From NCBI GenBank assembly GCA_030537895.1, contig JAUNVA010000020.1, positions 1 to 33,337 on the forward strand: a stretch of DNA of 33,337 nucleotides, written 5' to 3'. Under the pieces are notes generated by a model. The model made no database searches. It was not told where the DNA came from and worked only from the letters and a program-made list of their open reading frames with translations. This document shows, piece after piece, positions 6,967 to 16,056 of this stretch; the stretch's first letter is position 1, and the number at the start of each line of letters is the position of its first letter. A program made the translations under genes and the position numbers. The DNA is from Bowdeniella nasicola (GTDB lineage: Bacteria > Actinomycetota > Actinomycetes > Actinomycetales > Actinomycetaceae).

Positions 6967-8346
6967 TTAGCGCGACTCGTCGTCGGTCTCGGGCGGCAGG
7001 AGGGAGGCGAGGGCAAACTCGGCGGAGATGTCGTCGGGATCCATGCGTCCGTAGAGCTGCTCGTGCAGGGTCGGCAGGATGTCGTGTTCCCAGATCCGCT
7101 CGAGGGCTGCTCTCCCGCCCTCGAGGTTTCGCATGAGGTAGGACGGCCCGATCGCGAGCGCCGGGTCGATCTGCGCGAGCCGGGAGTTTAGGGCCGCGAG
7201 CACGTCGGCGCGCTCGTGCCCCGTCCCAGCGCGCTGGCAGAAGCGGCGGAGCAGCGAACGGACGGGTTCGCTCGCCGGGTGCATGGTGACGACGGGGAAG
7301 CGCCGCCGGATGGCGGCGTCGAGCAGCGCGATGGAGCGGTCGGTCGTGTTCATCGTGCCGATGAGGTAGAGGTTGTCCGGCAGCATGAACTCGGCCTCGG
7401 GCGAATATTGCAGAGCGACGGCTTCGTCGCGGTATTCGAGTAGGTAGTACAGCTCACCAAAGACGCTCGCGAGGTCGGCGCGGTTGATCTCGTCGATGAT
7501 GAGGATGTGCGGGGCGTGCGGAGCGGCTGCGGCCTGCGCGGCGATGGTGCGTAGCGGGCCGGGCGTGAGTTCGTAGCGCATGGCGCCGTCTTCCATGCGG
7601 GGGCGGAAGCCCTCGAAGAAGTCCTCGTAGGTGTAGGAGGGGTGGAACTGGATGAGCCGCACGTTCCCCTCCCCCGCGAGGTCGGTGGCCAGGTGTTTGG
7701 CCACGTAGGTCTTGCCCGTGCCGGGTGGCCCCTGGATGATGAGCTGGCGGCGCTCCTCGAGGAGGTCGCGCACCTCCTGGAGCCAGTCGTGCGGAAGGTT
7801 GAGGGCAGGGGCGAGCTCGGCGTGCGGGTCCGGCAGGCGCACCGGGCCATCCTCTCCGCCCGGATCGTCCAGGGCCACCCGCAGATCCTCGAAGGCGCCG
7901 CTCACGTTCGTAAAGATGCGGTTGTTGTTGGTCCGGTTGAGTTGGCCGAGGAGCGCGCGGCTGCCCGGGACGGTCGCGACCCATTTGACGGCGCGCTGCG
8001 GCGCGCCCTGCGAGGAACAGAACTCGACCGGCCCGGTGATGCGGCCGATTCGCAGCTCGGGTGGGTTCCCGCCCCGCTTCTCGACGACGAGGTCCCCCAC
8101 CGCCATGCGCTCGTAGAGCGCCTCGATGTCCTCGACGATGGCGTCACGTTGGCGGAGCTCACGATTCTCGTAGGCCCGCGCCACGATGGCGCGGGCGCTC
8201 GCGACGGGTTCCTGAGCCTTCGCGAGCTCACCAAGCCGGGCGTAGGGCAGAACGATCACGGAGCGGCCCTCTGGGGCGGTCACGGGAGCGGAGCGCTGCC
8301 CCGCGGCGGGTGTCACGAGCCAGGCGTTGGCCGGTTCGGTAGTCAT
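6967..8346 (-). CDS. mcrB: McrB-like AAA+ GTPase with a non-classical N-terminal domain
   Basis: The start is the ATG at 8344-8346 (MTTEPANAW), giving 459 residues. GGAGG lies 7-8 bases upstream, and the ATG overlaps the preceding stop as ATGA. The longer open frame upstream is only the neighbour's coding sequence in another frame. The AAA+ core has Walker A GPPGTGKT (206-213), Walker B IIDEINR (283-289) and the McrB GTPase signature MNTTDRS (332-338), then ALLDAAIRRRFPVV. The N-terminal 160 residues contain GDLVVEKRGG...IGRITGPVEF...VKWVATVPG, resembling a PUA/EVE-like DNA-base-reading module rather than the classical E. coli McrB DNA-binding domain; this is tentative. It would form a ring translocase that recruits McrC. 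Confidence 0.93.
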   Translation of the reverse strand: MTTEPANAWLVTPAAGQRSAPVTAPEGRSVIVLPYARLGELAKAQEPVASARAIVARAYENRELRQRDAIVEDIEALYERMAVGDLVVEKRGGNPPELRIGRITGPVEFCSSQGAPQRAVKWVATVPGSRALLGQLNRTNNNRIFTNVSGAFEDLRVALDDPGGEDGPVRLPDPHAELAPALNLPHDWLQEVRDLLEERRQLIIQGPPGTGKTYVAKHLATDLAGEGNVRLIQFHPSYTYEDFFEGFRPRMEDGAMRYELTPGPLRTIAAQAAAAPHAPHILIIDEINRADLASVFGELYYLLEYRDEAVALQYSPEAEFMLPDNLYLIGTMNTTDRSIALLDAAIRRRFPVVTMHPASEPVRSLLRRFCQRAGTGHERADVLAALNSRLAQIDPALAIGPSYLMRNLEGGRAALERIWEHDILPTLHEQLYGRMDPDDISAEFALASLLPPETDDESR

Positions 8347-9191
8347 GGGGTGTCCTCCACGATCAGGTCTTCGGGCTCTAACGGCCCACGATAGGGCTGC
8401 TGAGTGCGGGCCGCGGCCTTCAGGGCGGTGAGGAGAGCGAGGATCCGCTCCTTCGTGCGGTAGCTCCCATGCGCCTCTTCGTCCTGGCGCTTCACGATGG
8501 GGAAGGTCTCCATGATGTAGTCGGCGTCGTCCTCCTCGATGCCAAAGAGGTAGAACATGGCGGCGTCGAGCTCGGCGCGCAGCTGCTCGCGGGCCTCGGT
8601 GTCCCACCGGTAGATGCGGTCCTCGCCGGTGACCTCCCGGGCGAGCGGGATCATCGACCTCGAGGTGCAGCTCAGGGCGAGCACGCGCCTGCTGACCCAT
8701 TCGCCGAGGGTCCCCTCGCCCCAGGGGCACTGCTGATTAAAAGTCGCTGGTGGGAGAATCGCGAGCTGCTTGAGGTAAAGAAAATTCAGGTGAGTTCCGG
8801 CAATCTTTTGCCGTGCCAGATAGTCAAATACCAGAGAGCTAAGTAACGCTGCGAGCCACAGTCTCTGAGTCGGGCGAAGGATTAGGGGCAGTGTGTTGCC
8901 GACAGCAACGACTGGAAACAGTGCAGCGATAACGGTTCTCTCATTCGTCGCGTTGGTGACGTCTCGAAATCCGGTGAATAAGCAGTCGCGCCCTACCGTG
9001 TGCAGCCGGTCTTTGACCACCTCGTGACGCACCCAGTACCGCGGCAGCGGCTCACGGGCCCAATCTTCGCGGTCCGCATCGGTCAGTTCCCTTGTGCCGT
9101 CCCCCTCGGTGAACTCGAGGGCGCGGTGGTCGTAATGATGAATCATCTTGCCCTCGTACAGGGGCAGCATGACCTCGTGGGTGCTCGTCAT
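8343..9191 (-). CDS. Stand-alone specificity (C-terminal) region of a PglX/DrmMI-type methyltransferase
   Basis: A 282-residue protein with no methyltransferase motifs. It is paralogous to the last 265 residues of the gene before it: both have (L/M)PLYEGKM(I/F)HH(Y/F)D near the start, PRYWV, VARQK or LARQK in the middle, REQLRAELDA or RAELRAELDA, and a closing IMETFP or IMATFP plus ATRDRILA-like segment. The middle part differs strongly and has low GC (about 52% over 8761-8940 by hand count). GGAGG precedes the start, and both ends overlap neighbours as ATGA. It is intact, so a pseudogene is less likely than a functional alternative target-recognition subunit acting in trans, or a silent cassette. 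Confidence 0.8.
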   Translation of the reverse strand: MTSTHEVMLPLYEGKMIHHYDHRALEFTEGDGTRELTDADREDWAREPLPRYWVRHEVVKDRLHTVGRDCLFTGFRDVTNATNERTVIAALFPVVAVGNTLPLILRPTQRLWLAALLSSLVFDYLARQKIAGTHLNFLYLKQLAILPPATFNQQCPWGEGTLGEWVSRRVLALSCTSRSMIPLAREVTGEDRIYRWDTEAREQLRAELDAAMFYLFGIEEDDADYIMETFPIVKRQDEEAHGSYRTKERILALLTALKAAARTQQPYRGPLEPEDLIVEDTP

Positions 9192-12100
9192 CGGTCCTCC
9201 CGGGTGCTGGCGCCCGCCGGCGCGGCAGCGGGGCGCGGCGCCTCGAAGGGGCTCTGGTAGGGCTTGCCACTGCCAATCGCGCGGGACATCGCGTCGTAGG
9301 CGGCCAGGATCCGATCGCGCGTCGCGTATCTGCCCTCCGCCTCAAGGTCGTGAGCGCGCACGCCGGGGAAGGTCGCCATGATGTGGGTGACCTCGTCGCG
9401 TGCACAGCCGTAGAGGTGGAAGGCGTACGCGTCGAGCTCGGCGCGCAGCTCGGCGCGGGGCGACTCGGAAATATCCCAGGCGTTCAGCCGGTCGACTCGC
9501 AGCCCCAGCCAGGAGTCGATCGGACGATCAAACGTCAGACCGGCAACGAGTGCCTCTGGGCCGGGCATCGGCAACTGTTTAAGCACAAAGAAGCTGGCGT
9601 TCGATCCGCCGAGTTTCTGCCGCGCGACGTAGTCCAAGACAAATGATGACACCCACGCATTAAGACGACGGCTGTGTCCCGGAACCCGCAGCCGGATGAG
9701 GCTAACACTGTGTCCCACGGGGACCCTGGGCAGTAAGGAGGCGATCAGCGAACGCGAATCGGTGGCTCGGGCAATAGTGCGCATTCCAATGTGGCCATGG
9801 CCCGAGCGTTGCCCTCCTTTGAGCACCGCCGCAAAATCTCTTTCATGCACCCAGTAGCGCGGCTGCGGTGGGATGTGCGCCGTCTTCTCGTTCCAGGTCA
9901 TGTCGCGCCACACCTCATCCCCGAGGTACGTCGCAAATGCGGCGTCGAAGTGGTGGAACATCTTGCCCTCATAGAGCGGCATCATCCGCTCCCATCCGGC
10001 CGTCGCGCCCGAGAGAGAGAGAGAGAGAGAGTCGGGCTCACCCTGCTCGGCGCCCTCCAGGGGGCGGGCGAACACGTTGCCGTAGAGCGTCCAGCCGTCG
10101 GCCTCCAGTTCCTCGCGGGTGTGGAAGAGGTGGGAATCGTTCGTCATGTGGAACATCGACGAGAATCTGACACCCCACGGGTTCTCCTCGGGCCGGTCGT
10201 CCGTCGCCTCGCGCACGAGGACCGGGAGCCTGCGGTAGATCCCGAGCGTGATGTCGGCGTCGCGCCGCGTCCGGAAGATGGGGAGTGTTCCCGTGTTGGG
10301 ATTGACCAGCGCGATCTCCTCGGCGGAGAGCGCATAGGCACGGTCGGCGATCTCAGCCACCGAATGGAGGAAGAAGGCGTAGTGCGCCGCCGTCACAGGT
10401 TGGTCTGCACCCGTAACGGTGAGGAGGCAGAACTTGAAGCTGCTATGCACCTCCGGGAAAATCCCCTTGTTTTCAAAGTCGTAGAGGCTCTCGACCCGGC
10501 GCGCCTCCGTTACCGACCGGAAGAAGGCGCTCGTGGTCTTATCCGTGGCGATCCCGGTCGGCACGATGATGCCCAACCGTCCGTTCGGCGAGACGAGACG
10601 GGTGGTCAATTCGGTGAAGAGCGCGTAGGTATTGAGGTCGCCCGTCCCCGTGAGTGGGAAGAGCCCGCCTCCCTTGGCGACGGCCAGGAACCGGTTGGCG
10701 CGCTCGCGAGCCTCGGCAAACTCCCGATACAGTCCCTGCTCCTCCGGCGTGCCCGCCTCGAGCGCGGCGATGGCCGCCTTGCGTTTCGCACCGGCCATGG
10801 CCGCGAACTCAGGGGCGCGCGATTCGAAGAACTCCCTCTCCTGGAACTTCGCCTTCTCCCACGGCGGATTGCCGAGGACCGCGCTGAATCCCCCGCGGGC
10901 GAAGACCTCGGGGAACTCGAGGTGGAAGTGGAAGAACTGGAGGCGCTCGGCGATGTCCGCCACCTGCGTCGTGAACTCTTCGCTCTGGCTCGCCTCGTTC
11001 ACGCCCAACTCGGCGATGACGGCCGTCGTCGGCGCGGGGGCCGCGCCCTCGCGGAAGGGCCAGAAGAACGTCGCGAGCCAGGCGTTTGCCTGCAGCGCGG
11101 CCGCCCGGTACTCGGGGCTCCTGCGCGCTTCGCGCCAGCGGCGCCGCTCGGCGTGCACCTCGTCCAGGGTCTCGGGGATACTTGTCCGTCGGATCGCCGG
11201 GTCGGGCGCCCGCTGGATGCTCGCCGCGTCCCCAAGCGCGAACAGGCCCTCGTGTTCGTCTTCCCGGGCGGCCAGTTCGGCCTCGGACTTGTTGCGTTTT
11301 TTCAAGAGCCTCACGAGGGCCTTATCGTCGCCGTCCCACGCCCGATAGGCGGCGTCGGGAATGGGAGAGGTCACCAGGTCGGGGGTGATCCCCAACAGGG
11401 AGTTCCCCACCCGGATGTGGGAGTCCAAGAACGTCAGCGGCTTGCCCGGTTCCATGGCCTCCAGCCAGAGGGAGACCTTCGCGAGCTCGGCGGCCAGCGG
11501 GTTGATGTCGACCCCGTACAGGCAGCGCGAGACCACGTCGCGCAGCGCCGCGCGCACCTGGCCGGGTGTGGGCTCGTCGTCGCCCTGCCGCAGCGCCGCG
11601 ACGCGCCGGGCGATGCGCCGGGCCGCCGCCACGAGGAAATGGCCCGACCCACAGGCCGGGTCGCAGATGGTGAGATCGAGCAACGCGCGCTCGGCGCTCG
11701 CGCCGTCGCGGGCCTGCGCGACGGCTCGGTCGAGCACCGGGTCGAGCGCGGTGTCGAGCAGTTGGGAGACGAGCGTCGAGGGCGTGTAGTAGGAGCCCGT
11801 CGTCTTGCGGGCATTGCCCGCCGCCTGCTCGAGCGTGAATCGGGCGTGACGCCAATCCACGGCCGGGTGAAGTTCCAGGAGCCCCTCGTAGACTCCCCCG
11901 AGTTCCTCGGCCCCGAGGTTGCGGTAGTTCACGGCCTCCACGCGCGAGCCCGTGCCGATCCACGCGAGGTGGCGCACCGCACTCAGGAAGGCATCGTTCG
12001 GAAGCTCCCAGGTGTAGGCCGGATCGCGCTCCGGGCCGAACGGCTCGAAGAGCCCGCCGAGTGCGGGCACGCCGAGTTCCGGCAGGCCGGAGGCGCCGAG

Positions 12101-13159
12101 GCTCTCCCATACGAGCCGGTAGGCGGCGTACAGATCCGAATAGGCGGCCGATCCCACCCGGCGCCGAGCCATGATGCGCAGCCGCTTCGCCGAATAGAAT
12201 TCCTCGTAGCGCTCCCGGGCCTGTTCGGGAGCCTCCGGATCGAGCAGGAGGCCCCGCTCCTCCGCGACGAAAACGAAAAGCATCCGGTAGACGAGGCGGA
12301 GCAGCTCGTGCTGAAAATCCTCGAGGCCGAGCTCACCGGTGCGCAGCGCGTCGGCAACCCGCGGATCGGTGAGGAAGCCCGAGCCTAGGGCCTCGATGGC
12401 CTGCTCCACCCCGACGCGCAGATCACCCATCGCGCGCATTCCCACGTCGATGGCGGACTGCCGCCACCGCTCCAGGTGGCACAGCTCGGGGTTTGGCTCG
12501 CCCGCGGCGCCGACCTGGGGCCGCAGGCGTGATTCATGCAGCAGGCGAAAGACGAGGAGGAAATCGGAGAACTGTTCGGTCTCGAACATCTCGGCGAGGT
12601 CGACCTCGAGATAGGAGGCGCCCGCGAGCGCCATCGAGTCACGCAGAAGGCGGAGCGTGCGGCCGTTCGTGAGCAGCGCCCACAGGTCGGTCTCGCTCCG
12701 GTTCAGGTACTCCTGCATCATCGACTGTGGCGCCCGCTCGAGGCCCGCGGAGTCACCGGCGCGGTCCAGGTCGACGCCCGGTCCGACCACGTGCACCGGG
12801 GTGTGGGCTCCGCGGTGGGAGATCGGGTAGGTGGCGTCGCCAGCCACGAGTCCCCCGCCCGTGTCCTTGAGCACCCCGTAGCCGAGCTCGTAGCACAGGC
12901 GCTCCACCCAGGCGAGCACCGCAGGGGACGTGCTCTCCGCTTCCATTCCCCCGGGGGTGCGTCCCTGGGCGGTGTGGAACTCCCGCCACGATGCCTGCAG
13001 GAAACGCCAGGAGGCCTCCGCGATGTTGTTGATCGACAGCCCGCCCGGGAAGTCGTAGGAGGCCGGGCGGTGGGTATCCGCTGCGCCGAGCTGGCCTGCG
13101 GCAAGCGAGGTGAGGAAGTGGCCCGGCAGGACGTCGCCCACCACGTGAATCGTCGTCAT
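9188..13159 (-). CDS. Large adenine-specific DNA methyltransferase, PglX/DrmMI-like (Eco57I-type)
   Basis: A 1323-residue protein. Residues 450-470 hold RKTTGSYYTPSTLVSQLL. SAM motif I is DPACGSGHF (500-508), then YGVDINPLAAELAKVSLWLE. The catalytic motif is NPPW (764-767, GFSAVLGNPPWEKAKF), as in N6-adenine methylases. The C-terminal 265 residues (from about 1059) form the presumed target-recognition region. Size and layout fit BREX/Pgl PglX and DISARM DrmMI. It likely marks host DNA, and may also serve as specificity factor for the helicases. AGGAG lies 7-8 bases before the ATG, which overlaps the SNF2 stop (ATGA). A (GA)10 tract at residues 1043-1050 makes it a phase-variation candidate. 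Confidence 0.9.
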   Translation of the reverse strand: MTTIHVVGDVLPGHFLTSLAAGQLGAADTHRPASYDFPGGLSINNIAEASWRFLQASWREFHTAQGRTPGGMEAESTSPAVLAWVERLCYELGYGVLKDTGGGLVAGDATYPISHRGAHTPVHVVGPGVDLDRAGDSAGLERAPQSMMQEYLNRSETDLWALLTNGRTLRLLRDSMALAGASYLEVDLAEMFETEQFSDFLLVFRLLHESRLRPQVGAAGEPNPELCHLERWRQSAIDVGMRAMGDLRVGVEQAIEALGSGFLTDPRVADALRTGELGLEDFQHELLRLVYRMLFVFVAEERGLLLDPEAPEQARERYEEFYSAKRLRIMARRRVGSAAYSDLYAAYRLVWESLGASGLPELGVPALGGLFEPFGPERDPAYTWELPNDAFLSAVRHLAWIGTGSRVEAVNYRNLGAEELGGVYEGLLELHPAVDWRHARFTLEQAAGNARKTTGSYYTPSTLVSQLLDTALDPVLDRAVAQARDGASAERALLDLTICDPACGSGHFLVAAARRIARRVAALRQGDDEPTPGQVRAALRDVVSRCLYGVDINPLAAELAKVSLWLEAMEPGKPLTFLDSHIRVGNSLLGITPDLVTSPIPDAAYRAWDGDDKALVRLLKKRNKSEAELAAREDEHEGLFALGDAASIQRAPDPAIRRTSIPETLDEVHAERRRWREARRSPEYRAAALQANAWLATFFWPFREGAAPAPTTAVIAELGVNEASQSEEFTTQVADIAERLQFFHFHLEFPEVFARGGFSAVLGNPPWEKAKFQEREFFESRAPEFAAMAGAKRKAAIAALEAGTPEEQGLYREFAEARERANRFLAVAKGGGLFPLTGTGDLNTYALFTELTTRLVSPNGRLGIIVPTGIATDKTTSAFFRSVTEARRVESLYDFENKGIFPEVHSSFKFCLLTVTGADQPVTAAHYAFFLHSVAEIADRAYALSAEEIALVNPNTGTLPIFRTRRDADITLGIYRRLPVLVREATDDRPEENPWGVRFSSMFHMTNDSHLFHTREELEADGWTLYGNVFARPLEGAEQGEPDSLSLSLSGATAGWERMMPLYEGKMFHHFDAAFATYLGDEVWRDMTWNEKTAHIPPQPRYWVHERDFAAVLKGGQRSGHGHIGMRTIARATDSRSLIASLLPRVPVGHSVSLIRLRVPGHSRRLNAWVSSFVLDYVARQKLGGSNASFFVLKQLPMPGPEALVAGLTFDRPIDSWLGLRVDRLNAWDISESPRAELRAELDAYAFHLYGCARDEVTHIMATFPGVRAHDLEAEGRYATRDRILAAYDAMSRAIGSGKPYQSPFEAPRPAAAPAGASTREDR
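10011..10031 (-). repeat. (GA)10 dinucleotide tract inside the methyltransferase gene
   Basis: Ten GA units plus one G on the plus strand, encoding Asp-Ser-Leu-Ser-Leu-Ser-Leu-Ser (1043-1050). It is the only long simple repeat noticed in the window and lies about nine codons before the C-terminal specificity region. Loss of one unit gives a TGA 20 codons after the Asp-1043 codon. Gain of one unit gives a TGA 15-16 codons after it that overlaps the ATGATG at residues 1059-1060. Confidence 0.95.
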
Positions 13160-16056
13160 GAGGGTTCTCCTGGAAGGTAGAACACGATACCGAGGATGTC
13201 CGGCGGGAGCTTCGGTTCCACCGAAATCTCGCGCACCCGGGTACGCCCGGCAAGGCCGGAACCGCGGGCGACCCGGCGCACTCGCGCATGTTCGGCGCGC
13301 AGCTCCTCGGCGATCTGCCGGGCGTGCTCATTCAGCATCGCGTCGGCGTGGCTCGCGATGGCCCCGGTGATCGTCGCCATGAGGTCCTCGGCGCCCGCGA
13401 CGTTGCCGCTCGGCCGGGCCGCTAGGAGCGCCGCGGCCTGCTCGTCGTCCAGCCATGCGGGCTCGCTCGGTAGGCCGGTGAACGCGAGCACGCGGGCCTC
13501 CTCGGCGATCTGCCGCTCGGGGTTGTCCGGGTCGGTGGTGGGCAGCTCCACCGCCATGCGGAAGCGCGCGAGCAGCGCGATTGTCGGCTCGGTGACGTCC
13601 GCCGTCTTCACGACGGCGGCCCGCGAGGCCAGACGCTCGCCCTCGCCCGGCGGCATGAGGGCGGTATCGAGCACGTAGCGGGCGAGGCCCGCCACCCGCG
13701 GATCGGTCCGGACCAGGGAGGCGTAACCGCGTGGAGCCGGCGCCGCCGACGTGAAGCGTAGCCGCTCGGCGGATCCGGCCCCGAGCGCCTCACGCAAGCC
13801 CACCGGGAGTTCGGCGCTATCCACCTCGACGGTCGTGGCGCCGTCCTCATCGCGCACACTCACGGCCGCGCCCGTTTCTTTGAGGGCCGCGATCACGAAG
13901 GCGGCGACGTCGCCCGGCGAGCCCGCCCGGTTCACGGCCGAGTCGATCAGCGGAGCGATCTCCTCGGCCCGTACCGACGCTTGGGCGTAGAAGGTTTGGG
14001 AGCGCCGCTCCGCCTTCTGGAGCGACTCCCAGTAGGGTGTCGCGACACTCGCGAATAGCTCGTCGTCGAGTGTCTCCTGCGCGTCTGCGCCCCGCAGGAG
14101 CTGCCCCTCGAGCATGGCCTCCAGGACCCGCTCGCTCGCGCCGTCCGGCACGGGCACAGCCACCCCGAGGGTCTTACGGATCTCGCGGTGCTTCTGGATG
14201 AGCACCTCCATCACGATGCCGTCGATCCCGTTGTCCTCCCCGAAGATCGAGACCGACCGCACCTCGCTCGCCGTCTGGCCAAACCGGTCGACGCGCCCCT
14301 CACGCTGTTCGTGGCGGGTGGGGGTCCACGCAAGGTCGTAGTGCACAACCGCCTGGAAGCCCTCCTGAAGGTTGATCCCCTCGGCAAGGCAGTCCGTGGC
14401 AACGAGGACGCGGTTTTTCGTGCCCGACTCTCGCACCATGGTGGCGACCCGCTCGGCACGGTCGCTCGGTGGTAGCTCGCCCGTCACCACCTCGACCGTG
14501 ACGCGCGGCAGCGCCTCGGCGAGCGCCTGCGCCACGTAGTGGGCCGTCGCCATGTAGCGGCAAAAGACGATCGGCTGGGACTTCTTCTTGTGCAGGGAGC
14601 GCACCTCGCGCACGAGCGTGGCGAGTTTCGCGTCCTCCTCGCGCGCGAGGGCCTCGAACCGGTCGGCGAGGTTCGCGAGGTAGGCGCGTTCGCGTTCGTC
14701 CGCGTCCGTCGGGACGGCCGAGGGCAGGACGTCGTCGGCATGTTCGAGGTCGCTCACGTCGTAGACGCGGGGACGATCCGCCGTCACTGCCTCGGCCTGC
14801 CCGTCCTCCCCCATGCCCGCGACACGGGTGCGCAGGGCCGCCGTGGCGGCCGCCGGGGAGGAGGCAACGCAGCGCAGCAAAGCGAGCGCCGACCACCAGC
14901 GCAGCCCGCGGCTCTTCACCTGGGAGACGAGGTGCTCGCTCACGGGCTCATCTCCCGCAACGCCCTCGGCGGGGATGCCGAGCTGCCCGCGCGCGAAAGC
15001 GACTGCCTCGTCAAAGAGGTCTCGCATGGGAGGCGTCATCCGGTAGGACACGTCCCGGGTGAGCCGGTCCGTCGGGAAGGAGGTCTCCGCGTCAAGGAAA
15101 TGGCGGATGTCGCCGCGGCGGCGCTGCACCATGTAGTCGGCGAGGCGCTGGCGCCCCTCCCGCTGGGAGAGGTCGAGCTCGGGAAGACTCGGCTCGAGCA
15201 GGCCGATGAGGTTGTTGAAGGAGTCGTCGTCGCCCGAATGCGGCGTCGCCGTGGCGCAGATGAGGTGCCGGTTGGGATCGGCGGCGAGCGCCTTGACGAG
15301 CCGGTAGCGTTCGCTCGCGGCCTTCGAGCGGCCGCGCTTACTCGTCGCCGTCCCATCGCCTCCCACACAGGTGTGGGCCTCGTCGATGATGACCAGTTCG
15401 GGCGCCTGCGCCACGAACTCGTCGCGGCGCGAGGCGTCCTTGATGAAGTCCGTGGAGACGATGGTGAAGGGGTAGTGGCGAAAGAGGGACTCGTCGTAGC
15501 CGACGGAGCGCTGGAGTTTGCGCACCGTCGAGGAGAGCACGAGCTCGGCTTCGATCCCGAACTTTTCGGCAAGTTCGGCCTGCCACTGCTCCGCGAGCGC
15601 CGGAGGGCAGAGAACCGACAGACGCGAGATGGCCCCCTCGGCGAGGAGTTCGGCGGCAATCAGGCCCGACTCGATGGTCTTACCGATGCCGACGTCGTCG
15701 GCGATCAGGAGCCGCACGACGTCGTGGCGCAGTGCGACGAGCAGGGGGACGTACTGGTAGGGCCGCGGCGTGACCGCCAGGCCGGCGAGCGAGCGCAGCG
15801 GGCCGCCCGTGTGGCGGAACCCGATCCGCAGGGCGTCGCGCAGCAGCGCGATGGAGCGGTGATTACCCAGATCGTGCTCCGAGGGCGGTGGGAATGCCGC
15901 GCTGGTGACCTCCTCCAGCGCCGGGAAAATCCCTGCCCGATCCAGGCCCGCCCCCGCGAGCGGACGCAGGACGAGGAAATCCTCGCTGGACTCCGGTTCG
16001 ACCACCCATTCGCGGCCGCGCGCGGCCACGAGGGCACCCGGCGAATACGTCGTCAT
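13156..16056 (-). CDS. SNF2-family helicase, DISARM DrmD-like
   Basis: A 966-residue SF2/SNF2 (RapA/HepA-like) ATPase. The N-terminus YSPGALVAARGREWVV resembles DISARM DrmD proteins. Helicase motifs in order: Q-like PRPYQYVPL (98-106), Walker A DVGIGKT (121-127), DEAH (225-228), CATATPHSG (about 265-273), ATDCLAEGINLQ, and QREGRVDRFGQ (about 582-592). The C-terminal 300 residues are helical with no recognised domain. It probably translocates on double-stranded DNA. The ATG has AGAGGA about 9 bases upstream and lies 45 bases after the upstream helicase gene. Its stop overlaps the methylase start as ATGA, the same pairing seen as drmD-drmMI in class 1 DISARM. Confidence 0.9.
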   Translation of the reverse strand: MTTYSPGALVAARGREWVVEPESSEDFLVLRPLAGAGLDRAGIFPALEEVTSAAFPPPSEHDLGNHRSIALLRDALRIGFRHTGGPLRSLAGLAVTPRPYQYVPLLVALRHDVVRLLIADDVGIGKTIESGLIAAELLAEGAISRLSVLCPPALAEQWQAELAEKFGIEAELVLSSTVRKLQRSVGYDESLFRHYPFTIVSTDFIKDASRRDEFVAQAPELVIIDEAHTCVGGDGTATSKRGRSKAASERYRLVKALAADPNRHLICATATPHSGDDDSFNNLIGLLEPSLPELDLSQREGRQRLADYMVQRRRGDIRHFLDAETSFPTDRLTRDVSYRMTPPMRDLFDEAVAFARGQLGIPAEGVAGDEPVSEHLVSQVKSRGLRWWSALALLRCVASSPAAATAALRTRVAGMGEDGQAEAVTADRPRVYDVSDLEHADDVLPSAVPTDADERERAYLANLADRFEALAREEDAKLATLVREVRSLHKKKSQPIVFCRYMATAHYVAQALAEALPRVTVEVVTGELPPSDRAERVATMVRESGTKNRVLVATDCLAEGINLQEGFQAVVHYDLAWTPTRHEQREGRVDRFGQTASEVRSVSIFGEDNGIDGIVMEVLIQKHREIRKTLGVAVPVPDGASERVLEAMLEGQLLRGADAQETLDDELFASVATPYWESLQKAERRSQTFYAQASVRAEEIAPLIDSAVNRAGSPGDVAAFVIAALKETGAAVSVRDEDGATTVEVDSAELPVGLREALGAGSAERLRFTSAAPAPRGYASLVRTDPRVAGLARYVLDTALMPPGEGERLASRAAVVKTADVTEPTIALLARFRMAVELPTTDPDNPERQIAEEARVLAFTGLPSEPAWLDDEQAAALLAARPSGNVAGAEDLMATITGAIASHADAMLNEHARQIAEELRAEHARVRRVARGSGLAGRTRVREISVEPKLPPDILGIVFYLPGEPS

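Noticed and set aside
8347..8730. Extended N-terminus for McrB
   Set aside because: These codons are the reverse-strand neighbour's coding sequence read in another frame, with Arg/Gly/His-rich shadow composition; the ATG at 8346 has a good ribosome site and an ATGA overlap.
8343..9191. Decayed pseudogene fragment of the methylase
   Set aside because: The frame is intact, has its own ribosome site and overlaps both neighbours by ATGA, which argues for maintained translation; decay cannot be fully excluded.
9791..12388. 865-residue plus-strand open frame
   Set aside because: Antisense shadow of the methyltransferase gene; no domain motifs, and composition typical of high-GC reverse frames.
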